From JAENVT01 sp031424145 (GTDB taxonomy: Bacteria > Actinomycetota > Acidimicrobiia > Acidimicrobiales > Ilumatobacteraceae): a DNA stretch of 27,062 bases. The stretch is from positions 1 through 27,062 of the forward strand of contig JANPGV010000245.1 in the NCBI GenBank assembly GCA_031424145.1, given 5' to 3'. The first letter of the stretch is position 1; every line of letters begins with the position of its first letter. The position numbers and the translations under genes were made by a program. Of this stretch, positions 7,689 through 15,056 are shown piece after piece. A model generated the notes under the pieces. It saw only the letters and a list, made by a program, of their open reading frames with translations. It was not told the DNA's origin and made no database searches.

Positions 7689-8873
7689 GTGGAGCGGAGT
7701 GAGTGGCCCGATGATGACGCCGCGGACGGAGACGCGTACCCGCCCGCTCCGCTGCCGGCGCACGAACGTGCGTGGAGGCACCCCTCCGAGATCGGCAGAG
7801 CCGTGTGGGTCCACACCGAGCCGCCCATCACCATCGGTCGCGGGCTACTGCTGACGACGGGTGCGATCGGCGGCCTGCTCTCGCTCGCCGTGCTGTGGGC
7901 GATGTTGCCATCTGCGGGCCGAGGCGGTCTCGCCTCGCCGACGGTCGTGGTCAGTACGGCGAATGACGGACCCACCGCTGTCATCACGGCCCGACCCGAC
8001 ACGCTGGTCGCCACTTCGATCGACGAGCGCGTTCCACCGACAACTCTGCGGACATCACCCAGCCCCGTCAGCCAGGCGCCGTCCCAGCAGATCGAGACGA
8101 CGACGACCCTGCCGGAGTCCGAGACATCTCTCCAGACAACGCAAGCGGCAGAGCTCACGCAAGCGCCGGTTGCTGTCGGGATCGGTGACTCGATGGTCAT
8201 CACCACGGCGCGCGCCGTTCGCGGGCGAAAGGTCATCACAGTCACCGACTCGGAGGGCAACCCGCACGACGCGACTGTGCTGATGGTCGATCGTGATCGT
8301 GGATTGGCGGTGCTGTCGACCGACGCTGCAGCGACGATGACTTCCTACGGGGTCGGTCCCCCAGCCGGCCCAGGCGACGTGGTGACTGTGATCGGATCCA
8401 CAACCACGTCGGCCAACGTCGGTCTCGACGCTGATGGCCATCTCACGCTCGATGGCTGGGCGGACTCGACACCGGAGGGCGCACCGATCCTCAATGCCGA
8501 CGGTCAGTTGGTCGGCATCTGCAGTCACGGATCGTCCGGATTCGAGATCGTCAGCGTCGAGAACGTTGGCGCGATGGTGCCTCCGGCCAAGCCCAAGAAG
8601 CAGACGCCTTGGTTGGGGGTTCGCGTCACTGCAGACGATGACGACGCCCTGACGGTCACCTGGCTCGATCCCAGTGGTCCGGCCGCCGCCGTCGGCTTGG
8701 TTCTCGGCGACGTCATCAGTGCGGTCGATGGCGCGCCCGTCGGCACACTCGACGAGTTGCAAACCGCAATGGCCGCGTACGCTCCGGGCGATGTGGTCAA
8801 CGTCACCGTCACGCGTGCGGACCTCACGATCATCGAGCTAGCAGTCACCCTGGTCGCCGCGCCCTCCATGTAG
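7689..8873 (+). CDS. HtrA/DegP-like PDZ protein with degenerate protease site (pseudoprotease)
   Basis: 394 residues: cytoplasmic N-terminus containing HERAWRHPSE, one transmembrane helix at about 51-73, a Ser/Thr/Pro linker (about 85-155), a trypsin-like S1C domain (about 160-290) and a C-terminal PDZ domain (about 307-390, PWLGVRVTADD... and GDVISAVDGAPV). The protease fold is recognisable, but the catalytic triad is gone. The His motif TAAHVV reads TTARAV (Arg175), the Asp motif reads DRGLAVL (Gly205), and GNSGGP reads TPEGAP (Glu263 for Ser). It is therefore probably a membrane-tethered binding or sensor protein facing outside rather than a protease. The gene is divergent from moaE and convergent with the SDR-like gene. 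Confidence 0.88.
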   Translation: MERSEWPDDDAADGDAYPPAPLPAHERAWRHPSEIGRAVWVHTEPPITIGRGLLLTTGAIGGLLSLAVLWAMLPSAGRGGLASPTVVVSTANDGPTAVITARPDTLVATSIDERVPPTTLRTSPSPVSQAPSQQIETTTTLPESETSLQTTQAAELTQAPVAVGIGDSMVITTARAVRGRKVITVTDSEGNPHDATVLMVDRDRGLAVLSTDAAATMTSYGVGPPAGPGDVVTVIGSTTTSANVGLDADGHLTLDGWADSTPEGAPILNADGQLVGICSHGSSGFEIVSVENVGAMVPPAKPKKQTPWLGVRVTADDDDALTVTWLDPSGPAAAVGLVLGDVISAVDGAPVGTLDELQTAMAAYAPGDVVNVTVTRADLTIIELAVTLVAAPSM

Positions 8874-8889
8874 TTCTGCGAGCTAACGC

Positions 8890-9876
8890 TCAGCGGGCTG
8901 CTCGTCGGCGTTGGGCACGGCGCACGGCGCGCCATGTGATGATGCAGATGGTGACGAGTGCGGCACCGAGACCGCTCAGAGCAATCTCCTGGCGGCGCTT
9001 CGGGCTGACCATGGTCCACCACTTGCCCTCGGTGCCTTCGACGTAGGCCTGTTCGTTGGTGACGGTGGGCGCCCAACCCTCGGCCTTCAGCCGATCATTG
9101 GCGACCAGCCAGGGCCACCGCGTATAACTGCGCAGCCCGGGAGGGATCGGACCCCGTTGGAATCGCCAACGCAGGTTGGTGATGACCTCGGTGAGACGAT
9201 CCGGCAGCTTGAGCCGCGGCACGGCGCCCGCCAACGCACGCACCCGCTCGCCGGGCACCCAACCGTCGGGTGCGACGTTGTACACACCGTCGAGGCGCTG
9301 CTCGGCGGCGAGCACCACGGCCGAGGCGAGATCGTCGAGGTGGAGGAACTGCGCCGGCGGGTCGTCCTCACCGAAGCGTTGCCCCATTCCGGCAGCCAGG
9401 GCGGCGGCCAACCCAACGGTGCTGTGTGCTGCCATCGCCACTGCCGGACGCAGCACGGTGACAGTGCGATCGGGGGCGGCGAGCCGCCATTCGTCGACCA
9501 ACTGCTCTACCGCACCGAGTTGGCGTGCGTAGACGAACTCGACATCGGGCCGCAGGACGGCCTCTTCCGTGATCGGTATCGGGTTGTTGGCCCAGGCCCC
9601 GTACACCATCGCCGATGAGACCAAGACGAGGTGCCGGGCACGCTCGGCTTCCGACAGGGCCGGGGTGACACCCTCTGTCGCGCTCTGCCGCCGACGAGCC
9701 CTGGCGTCCGCATCAGCCGACGCGAGCCAGATGACGACATCGCTGTCGCCCGGCAAACCTTCGATCAGCTCAGGGCTGCGGTTCAGGCGCTCCACCACTC
9801 GCTGACCAAGGCCATCGGATCCGTCGCTGACCCACACAGTCGTTGTCGTCGAAGCGACGGGCGACGACTGCGTCAT
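8890..9876 (-). CDS. NAD-dependent epimerase/dehydratase-like (extended SDR) with C-terminal membrane helix
   Basis: 328 residues. The Rossmann entry VWVSDGSDGLGQRVVERL is a weak form of the SDR glycine motif, followed by DVVIWLASA, LVLVSSAMVYG and the distal FLHLDDLASAVVLA typical of extended SDRs. The catalytic Y-x3-K is YARQL (Tyr116, Leu120), so the lysine needed for the usual chemistry is missing. A single hydrophobic segment near residues 297-313 followed by a run of arginines makes a C-terminal membrane anchor. ATG 9876 is chosen because TAACGT lies 8 nt upstream. It may act as a cofactor-binding regulator or have a changed activity; its substrate is unknown. Confidence 0.82.
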   Translation of the reverse strand: MTQSSPVASTTTTVWVSDGSDGLGQRVVERLNRSPELIEGLPGDSDVVIWLASADADARARRRQSATEGVTPALSEAERARHLVLVSSAMVYGAWANNPIPITEEAVLRPDVEFVYARQLGAVEQLVDEWRLAAPDRTVTVLRPAVAMAAHSTVGLAAALAAGMGQRFGEDDPPAQFLHLDDLASAVVLAAEQRLDGVYNVAPDGWVPGERVRALAGAVPRLKLPDRLTEVITNLRWRFQRGPIPPGLRSYTRWPWLVANDRLKAEGWAPTVTNEQAYVEGTEGKWWTMVSPKRRQEIALSGLGAALVTICIITWRAVRRAQRRRAAR

Positions 9877-9884
9877 GACGACGG

Positions 9885-9890
9885 ACGTTA
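9885..9890 (-). promoter_or_regulatory. -10 box (TAACGT) for the SDR-like gene
   Basis: Minus-strand TAACGT with 8 nt to ATG 9876, inside a 43-bp divergent gap. This suits a leaderless transcript. Confidence 0.45.
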
Positions 9891-9906
9891 GCGCCGGCAC
9901 AGGCCG

Positions 9907-9912
9907 TAGGCT
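9907..9912 (+). promoter_or_regulatory. -10 box (TAGGCT) for the DUF2342-like gene
   Basis: TAGGCT with exactly 7 nt to ATG 9920. No Shine-Dalgarno is present. It favours 9920 over the upstream ATG 9875, which would overlap the start codon of the divergent SDR gene. Confidence 0.5.
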
Positions 9913-9919
9913 CGCGTTC

Positions 9920-11116
9920 ATGGCAGACGGACCAGGGTCCGACGACTCGTCGGAGAACCCCTTCGAAAACCTTCCGATGTTCGGTGATCTCGCCCGCGCC
10001 CTCACCGGTCAGGGCCCGCTCAACTGGGACGCCGCTCGCCAGTTCGCCGCGCTGGCCGCCAACGGCGGTGCCAACGAGGCCAACATCGATCCGACGGTGC
10101 GGATGAAACTCGCCGAACTCGCCCAGATAGCGCAACTGCACGTCCGCGACCTCACCGGATTCGACGGTCCCTCGCCAGAGATCCTTCCTGTCACCGCCGG
10201 TGCTTGGGCACAGCGCACGCTCGAGGCGTACCGGCCCCTGTTCACCGAGTTGGCCACGTCGCTGGGCAAGCCGGCCGAGCTATCAGACGAGGATGCGCTC
10301 GATCTCAACGCCGATCCGATGATGGCGATGATGGCCGGCCTCAGCAAGATGATGGCTCCATCGATGATGGGTATGGCCGTCGGCTCGATGGTCGGTCGGA
10401 TGGCGACGCACGCATTCGGCCAGTACGACCTGCCGATCCCTCGCCAGGACGCCAGCATCACCGTTCTGCCCGGCAACATCGACCGATTCGCCGAGGAGTG
10501 GAGCATCTCTGTCGATGAGATGCGGATGTGGGTGCTCGCCCAGGAGCTCACGGGTCACGCCTTGTTCTCGATCACATCGCTGCGCGAGGACTTCGCCTCG
10601 TTGGTACGACGTCACGTCGGGGCCTTCCGACCTGATCCAGAGGCGATCGCCGAAAAGCTGTCGTCGCTCGACAGCGACGAGGGCGATCCGATGCAGGCGA
10701 TGCAACAGGTGCTCAGCGATCCTGCTGTCCTGCTCGGCGCAGTGCAATCACCGGAACAACGTCAGCTCCAGCCATCGCTCGACGCAGCCGCGGCAGCAGT
10801 CGTGGGCTACGTCGATTACATGGTTGACGGAGTGTCGGTGCGCGTCATCGGCGGCGACGCCCTGCGGATCGCCGAAGCAGTGAGACGCCGCCGAGTCGAG
10901 CACAGCTCGGAGGACGTCTACACCGAACGGTTGCTCGGCCTTCGTCTCACACACGATCAGGTCCAGCGCGGCAAGAACTTCGTCGCCGGGATCGTCGATC
11001 GTGTCGGCGAGGCTCGGCTCAGTGTTCTTCTCGCCCGGCCGCAGGCCTTGCCGACCCCGGCCGAGATCGATGCGCCGGGTTTGTGGGTCGCCCGCCTCGA
11101 ACTCCCCGGCGACTAG
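9920..11116 (+). CDS. DUF2342 zinc-metalloprotease family member with lost metal site
   Basis: 398 residues. The opening NPFENLPMFGDLARAL, a central Met/Gly-rich segment leading to GQYDLPIPR, and the C-terminal YVDYMVDGV ... RRRRVEHSS ... LGLRLTHDQVQRG block follow the layout of the actinobacterial DUF2342 (F420-associated / zinc-dependent metalloprotease-like) family. Where the family has an HEVxHH-type metal motif, this protein reads QELTGH (Gln208, Gly212), and the later Glu-Gly-x-Val-Asp ligand segment reads VVGYVDY, without the Glu. It is therefore unlikely to bind zinc as a protease. A paralogue with an intact motif may exist elsewhere in the genome. Its 3' end overlaps the convergent MFS gene by 98 bp. 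Confidence 0.8.
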   Translation: MADGPGSDDSSENPFENLPMFGDLARALTGQGPLNWDAARQFAALAANGGANEANIDPTVRMKLAELAQIAQLHVRDLTGFDGPSPEILPVTAGAWAQRTLEAYRPLFTELATSLGKPAELSDEDALDLNADPMMAMMAGLSKMMAPSMMGMAVGSMVGRMATHAFGQYDLPIPRQDASITVLPGNIDRFAEEWSISVDEMRMWVLAQELTGHALFSITSLREDFASLVRRHVGAFRPDPEAIAEKLSSLDSDEGDPMQAMQQVLSDPAVLLGAVQSPEQRQLQPSLDAAAAAVVGYVDYMVDGVSVRVIGGDALRIAEAVRRRRVEHSSEDVYTERLLGLRLTHDQVQRGKNFVAGIVDRVGEARLSVLLARPQALPTPAEIDAPGLWVARLELPGD

Positions 11117-12326
11117 ACACCGTCGCACTCGAACGGCCCAGCGAGCGCGAGCGCGACGCCTGGATGTAGAGGGCCACCGCCAGCGCTCCGATCAGACCAA
11201 CCATCAGGAAGGCGAGGCGACCGGGGAAGGTGAACAGGACCGGGATCACCCCGGCACCTGCCCACGACAATTGGAAACGGGTCTCGAACTTGGCGAAGAC
11301 CCTGCCTTGGTTCGCGTCGGGCGCGTCGCGCTGGACGATCGAATCGAACGCCATGCGACCGATGCCCGAGGCCATGTTGACCACCGCAGCGAGAACGATC
11401 GCCGCGCCTACGCCGCCGAAGATGGCCGCACCAATGCCCGACACGGTGATCAGAACGATCGCGCTCGTCAGCATCAGTTCCTCACGGAGCCTCCCTCGCA
11501 ACGGTGAGGCGAGCCCATTGCCCAACATCAGCCCGGCCGTGGAGGCGCCGATGACCACGCCGATCCACACGTTGCTGTAGCTGTTCTCGCGCAGCCAGAA
11601 GAGCAACTCGAAGAACAGGAAGCCGATCACGGCCCGAATCAGGCTCATCGCCACAGCGGCCGAGCGCAGCGAAGCGTTGCGCAACTCCATCCGTTCCGCC
11701 GGCTGCTCGGATGGAGCAACGACTCCGCGCGGCAGGCCCGATGCCGCAATCACCGCGCAACCGAACATGACGACGCCGAACACCAACGACAGCTTCGGCG
11801 AGATCGCGGCCAACGCACCGGCGGGAATGGCAGCAAGCGCACCCACCGCGCCGGAGATCAGCCCGAGCTTCGAGTTTGCTTCGACGAGCTCGGTCTTGCT
11901 GTTGACGACCGTGGGAATCAAGGCAGAGCGCGACACCCCATACGTCTTCTGCAAGATCATCACGCCGAACGACAGTGGGAACAGCAGCAGGTCGTCGAGG
12001 TGGAAGATCATGATGACGAACAGCAGCGCGCGCCCGACGGCGGTCAGCTGCATGATGAATCGCCTGCCACCCGGCGCCCGATCGATGAACGGCCCGATGA
12101 ACGGGGCCACTACTGCGAACGGTGCGAAGCTCACCAGCAGGTACAGCAGCACCTTGCTGCGCGCCGCGTCGGGGCTGATCGAGAAGAACAGCGACCCGGC
12201 GAGCGATACGACCATCGCCACGTCCCCCGCTGTCATCAATGCATGTGTGCGCGCCAATCGTTTGAACGGCGACAGAATCGTGCCCGGCTGCGGAGACGGG
12301 ACAGGAGGGCGCCGGCCACTGGACAC
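11019..12326 (-). CDS. MFS-type transporter
   Basis: 435 residues with about ten to twelve hydrophobic helices. The N-terminal half has LLVSFAPFAVVAPFIGPFIDR, an MFS-like loop followed by GGRRFI, and the C-terminal half has GVVIGASTAGLMLGNGL. The substrate cannot be predicted; this layout is common among drug- or metabolite-efflux carriers of actinobacteria. GTG 12326 is chosen because TACCAT sits 6 nt upstream and the frame further up overlaps regX3. The last 30 or so residues are Arg/Pro/Ser-rich and lie antisense to the end of the DUF2342-like gene. It may be transcribed from its own promoter or by read-through from regX3, which ends 37 nt before it. Confidence 0.82.
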   Translation of the reverse strand: MSSGRRPPVPSPQPGTILSPFKRLARTHALMTAGDVAMVVSLAGSLFFSISPDAARSKVLLYLLVSFAPFAVVAPFIGPFIDRAPGGRRFIMQLTAVGRALLFVIMIFHLDDLLLFPLSFGVMILQKTYGVSRSALIPTVVNSKTELVEANSKLGLISGAVGALAAIPAGALAAISPKLSLVFGVVMFGCAVIAASGLPRGVVAPSEQPAERMELRNASLRSAAVAMSLIRAVIGFLFFELLFWLRENSYSNVWIGVVIGASTAGLMLGNGLASPLRGRLREELMLTSAIVLITVSGIGAAIFGGVGAAIVLAAVVNMASGIGRMAFDSIVQRDAPDANQGRVFAKFETRFQLSWAGAGVIPVLFTFPGRLAFLMVGLIGALAVALYIQASRSRSLGRSSATVSSRRGVRGGRPTNPAHRSRPGSARPAAGREEH

Positions 12327-12332
12327 GCTGGC

Positions 12333-12338
12333 ATGGTA
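12333..12338 (-). promoter_or_regulatory. -10 box (TACCAT) for a leaderless MFS transcript
   Basis: Minus-strand TACCAT with 6 nt to GTG 12326, within the 37-nt gap after regX3. Confidence 0.4.
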
Positions 12339-12363
12339 GGGCCATCGCTCGCCCAAGAAGGGA

Positions 12364-13074
12364 CTAGTCCTTCGAGCGGTCGTACTTGTAGCCAAGCCCG
12401 CGGTAGGTGAGGATCCGGGTCGGAGCCGTCGGGTTGGGCTCGACCTTGGCCCGTAGGCGCTTGATGTGCACGTCGAGCGTCTTTGTGTCGCCGACATAAT
12501 CGCTGCCCCAGACCCTGTCGATCAAGGTCTCGCGGGGCAGCACCCGACCGGCATTGGCGAGCAGCAGGTGCAGCAGCTCGAACTCCTTCAGCGGCAGAGC
12601 GACGTCCTGGCCGTCAACGGTGACTCGGTGTTCGTCTGGATCGAGCACGACGGCGCCGACCGCGAGCGAGCCCGGAGACAGCTCGGCGGCCGCCGAGTTG
12701 TCGCCGGGAGATCGACGAAGGACCGCCCGCATTCTGGCAACGACCTCGCGCATCCGGTACGGCTTGGTGATGTAGTCATCGGCACCGACCTCGAGACCGA
12801 CAACAGTGTCGATCTCGGCGCCCTTCGCGGTGACCATGATGATCGGTACGTGGCTTCGTTTGCGCAGTTGCCGGCACACGTCGATTCCGCTCAATCGCGG
12901 CAGCATCACATCGAGCAGCACGATGTCGGGCTGCACCTCGTCGAACAGTTGCACGGCCTCGAAACCGTCACCGACGGAGACCACACGAAACCCCTCCCGG
13001 GTCAAGCCGATCGTCAAGGCCTCGACAAAGCTTGGCTCGTCCTCGACGACGAGAACGACAGGTTGGGGCGTCAT
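12364..13074 (-). CDS. regX3: RegX3/PhoB-like response regulator (OmpR family)
   Basis: 236 residues. The receiver domain (about 5-118) has acidic-pocket residues in VVEDEP, phospho-acceptor Asp55 in IVLLDVMLPR, Thr82 and Lys104 (TKPY). The winged-helix DNA-binding domain (about 135-232) has LPLKEFELLHLLL, RETLIDRVWG, TLDVHIKRLRAKVE and the wing YRGLGYKY. It is the partner of the kinase encoded immediately upstream, with an ATGA 4-bp overlap. By homology it activates phosphate-starvation genes by binding PHO-box direct repeats. Such a box lies in front of phoU in this same gene set, so autoregulation is likely. Confidence 0.94.
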   Translation of the reverse strand: MTPQPVVLVVEDEPSFVEALTIGLTREGFRVVSVGDGFEAVQLFDEVQPDIVLLDVMLPRLSGIDVCRQLRKRSHVPIIMVTAKGAEIDTVVGLEVGADDYITKPYRMREVVARMRAVLRRSPGDNSAAAELSPGSLAVGAVVLDPDEHRVTVDGQDVALPLKEFELLHLLLANAGRVLPRETLIDRVWGSDYVGDTKTLDVHIKRLRAKVEPNPTAPTRILTYRGLGYKYDRSKD

Positions 13075-14162
13075 GTCTGCACCGCCGGGATTCGAATGGT
13101 GAACACTGAGCCTTCTCCTTCGCGGGACTGAACCGTGACCTCGCCGGAGTGGTTGGTTGCAACGTGTCGCACGATCGACAAGCCGAGCCCGGTGCCGCCG
13201 GTGTCGCGGCTGCGGGCTCGGTCGACGCGGTAGAAGCGCTCGAAGATGCGATCGATGTCGCGAGCCGGGATGCCGACGCCGGTATCGGTCACGGTGATCT
13301 CGACCCAGCCGCTATCGAGACGTGACTCAACGACCACCTCTGACCCGTCGTCGCTGTACTTCACAGCGTTCTCGAGCAGGTTGGCGATGGCCGAGACCAG
13401 TTGCCGGTGACTTCCCACGACATGCAACTCGCCAGCGCCGATCACGACGCTGACTTTGATCGAATGGTGCTCGGCGGCGGCGTGGGCGCGGCCAACGGCG
13501 TCGTCGATGACGTGGGCAACGGAGACGACGTCTTTCGCCGCAGCGCCTCCGAGCTCGGTTCGTGACAGCTCGAGCAGGTCGTCGATGGTCCTGGCCGCGC
13601 GGTGCGCCTCGTTGACCAGCTTGTCGGCCAGCCCGCGAGCGGATGATGGATCGTCCATGTCGGCAAGCGCTTCGGCAAGCACCGCGAGAGCGCCGACCGG
13701 CGTCTTCAGCTCGTGGCTGATGTTGGCGACGAAGTCGGTGCGCACCGCATCGAGACGCGCACGTTCGCTGACGTCGTCGACCGTCACCAAGGCACCGCCG
13801 TCTTCGAGCGGGATGGCCAGGATGGCAAGGACGGTCCGCGGCGGGCCGATGAACTCGACGGTTTGGCCGCTGGCGGTGCCGCGAACCGCCTTGCGCACGT
13901 GACGTTCGACGGCCTCTTCGACGAGAACGGCAGCGTGTCCGTGAAACGTCCGTGCGGCGATGTTCTCGACCGTCGTCTCCCCCGTCGGATCGGTGAGCAC
14001 TACCCCGATCGGGAGGGCATCGAGCGCTCGACGCAGGTGCAGGACCTCGGCCTCGAGCTCGGCGAGCCGGGACTGAGCGACGCCTTGTTCCGGTCCGGCG
14101 ACCTCAGGCGGTCGGCGACGACGACCAAATGTCAGCACGGCGTCATCACGGCGTGTGTTCAT
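13071..14162 (-). CDS. senX3: SenX3/PhoR-like sensor histidine kinase, no membrane segments
   Basis: 363 residues: a short basic N-terminus, a coiled-coil-like stretch (about 30-48), a PAS-like domain (about 48-130, LDALPIGVVLTDPTGE), then the HisKA domain with phospho-acceptor His150 in FVANISHELKTPVGAL, the N box (ANLLENAVKYSD) and G boxes (DTGVGIP, GGTGLGLSIV). Mycobacterial SenX3 has two N-terminal transmembrane helices; here no hydrophobic segment is long enough, so the kinase appears soluble. Its input must come from inside the cell, plausibly through PhoU, whose gene overlaps its start by 17 bp. Length and motifs otherwise fit the family. Confidence 0.92.
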   Translation of the reverse strand: MNTRRDDAVLTFGRRRRPPEVAGPEQGVAQSRLAELEAEVLHLRRALDALPIGVVLTDPTGETTVENIAARTFHGHAAVLVEEAVERHVRKAVRGTASGQTVEFIGPPRTVLAILAIPLEDGGALVTVDDVSERARLDAVRTDFVANISHELKTPVGALAVLAEALADMDDPSSARGLADKLVNEAHRAARTIDDLLELSRTELGGAAAKDVVSVAHVIDDAVGRAHAAAEHHSIKVSVVIGAGELHVVGSHRQLVSAIANLLENAVKYSDDGSEVVVESRLDSGWVEITVTDTGVGIPARDIDRIFERFYRVDRARSRDTGGTGLGLSIVRHVATNHSGEVTVQSREGEGSVFTIRIPAVQT

Positions 14163-14919
14163 CCTGCGGGGGGCTTGTTACACGCGGCATTTCTCCGGTG
14201 TCGTCGTTGCGAAGCCGGAACCGCTGGGCACCGTGGTGTTCGGGCAGCCATCCGGTGATGACGAATCGCACCCGCTCGCCGACGTTGACCGCGTGGTCGC
14301 CGATTCGCTCGTAGAAGCGCGCCACGACGGCCAACTGCACAGCCACCTGCAGGTCGATTCGGCCGGCAGCGTGACTTTCGAAGATCGCCTGTACGAACTG
14401 CTTCTGCAAGCCGTCGAGGTAGGAGTCCATGTCGTCGATTGCCGCTGCTTTCGCGGCATCGTTCTCGACGAACGACTCGATTGCCGCCGTGTACAGCTGC
14501 TGCGCCTGCTCGCCCATGCGCGAGATGATCCCGCGCAGCTTCGGATCGAGATCGTGCCCGTAGATCCGCCGCGCCGCCTTGCAGATGTTGCAGACGAGAT
14601 CGGCGGATCGTTCGACGTCGGCGATCATCTTCAGCAGAGCGACGACCTGACGGAGATCGCTGGCGACGGGTGCTTGCAGCGCCAGGATGCGGTAACAGTG
14701 CTCCTCGAGATCGAGGGAACGGGCGTCGATCTCGTCATCGCCCTGGATGATGTAGTCGGCACCTTCGAGGTCGCCGTCGAGCAACACTGCGGTTGCTCGT
14801 GGGATCGCTTCGGTGACGGAGGCCGCCAGACGCACCAGTTCTGCACGTGCGTCCTCGAGATCGTTGTGGAAGCCCTTGCGTAGTTCGCCCATCACCCAAA
14901 CCTGCTTCTCACGTGCCAC
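14146..14919 (-). CDS. phoU: Phosphate signalling protein PhoU
   Basis: 257 residues forming two PhoU three-helix repeats. Each has an E/D-x3-D metal motif: DDEIDARSLDLEEHCYRIL with MIADVERSADLVCNI in the first, and DDMDSYLDGL with RFYERIGDHAVNVGERV in the second. About 30 residues at the C-terminus exceed the usual length and are polar. PhoU represses the PHO kinase when phosphate is plentiful. GTG 14919 is the longest start; GTG 14895 or ATG 14892 (MGELRKGFHNDLED) fits PhoU starts equally well. It is first in a phoU-senX3-regX3 operon headed by a PHO box. Confidence 0.94.
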   Translation of the reverse strand: MAREKQVWVMGELRKGFHNDLEDARAELVRLAASVTEAIPRATAVLLDGDLEGADYIIQGDDEIDARSLDLEEHCYRILALQAPVASDLRQVVALLKMIADVERSADLVCNICKAARRIYGHDLDPKLRGIISRMGEQAQQLYTAAIESFVENDAAKAAAIDDMDSYLDGLQKQFVQAIFESHAAGRIDLQVAVQLAVVARFYERIGDHAVNVGERVRFVITGWLPEHHGAQRFRLRNDDTGEMPRVTSPPQDEHTP

Positions 14920-14980
14920 TCCATCGGCTCAACGGTAGTTGGAAATGAACGAACCACATCCATGGAAGACATCCAGGGAG

Positions 14981-15035
14981 AACGTACCGACGGCAGGTGT
15001 CGTCGAACCTCAGCCGAGATGAACCAGAGGTGAAC
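14981..15035 (-). promoter_or_regulatory. PHO box and promoter of phoU-senX3-regX3
   Basis: Reading toward phoU, two adjacent 11-bp direct repeats GTTCACCTCTG (15035-15025) and GTTCATCTCGG (15024-15014) match the actinobacterial PHO-box unit (GTTCAnnnnnG). A weaker third unit (15013-15003) falls where a -35 would be. TACGTT at 14986-14981 is a suitable -10, 16 nt further on. A further half unit, GTTCATTTCCA, lies at 14950-14940. The layout is that of a response-regulator-activated promoter lying between the ppk1 stop and phoU. Confidence 0.75.
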
Positions 15036-15056
15036 AGCGGGCCAACGGGACGCGAA

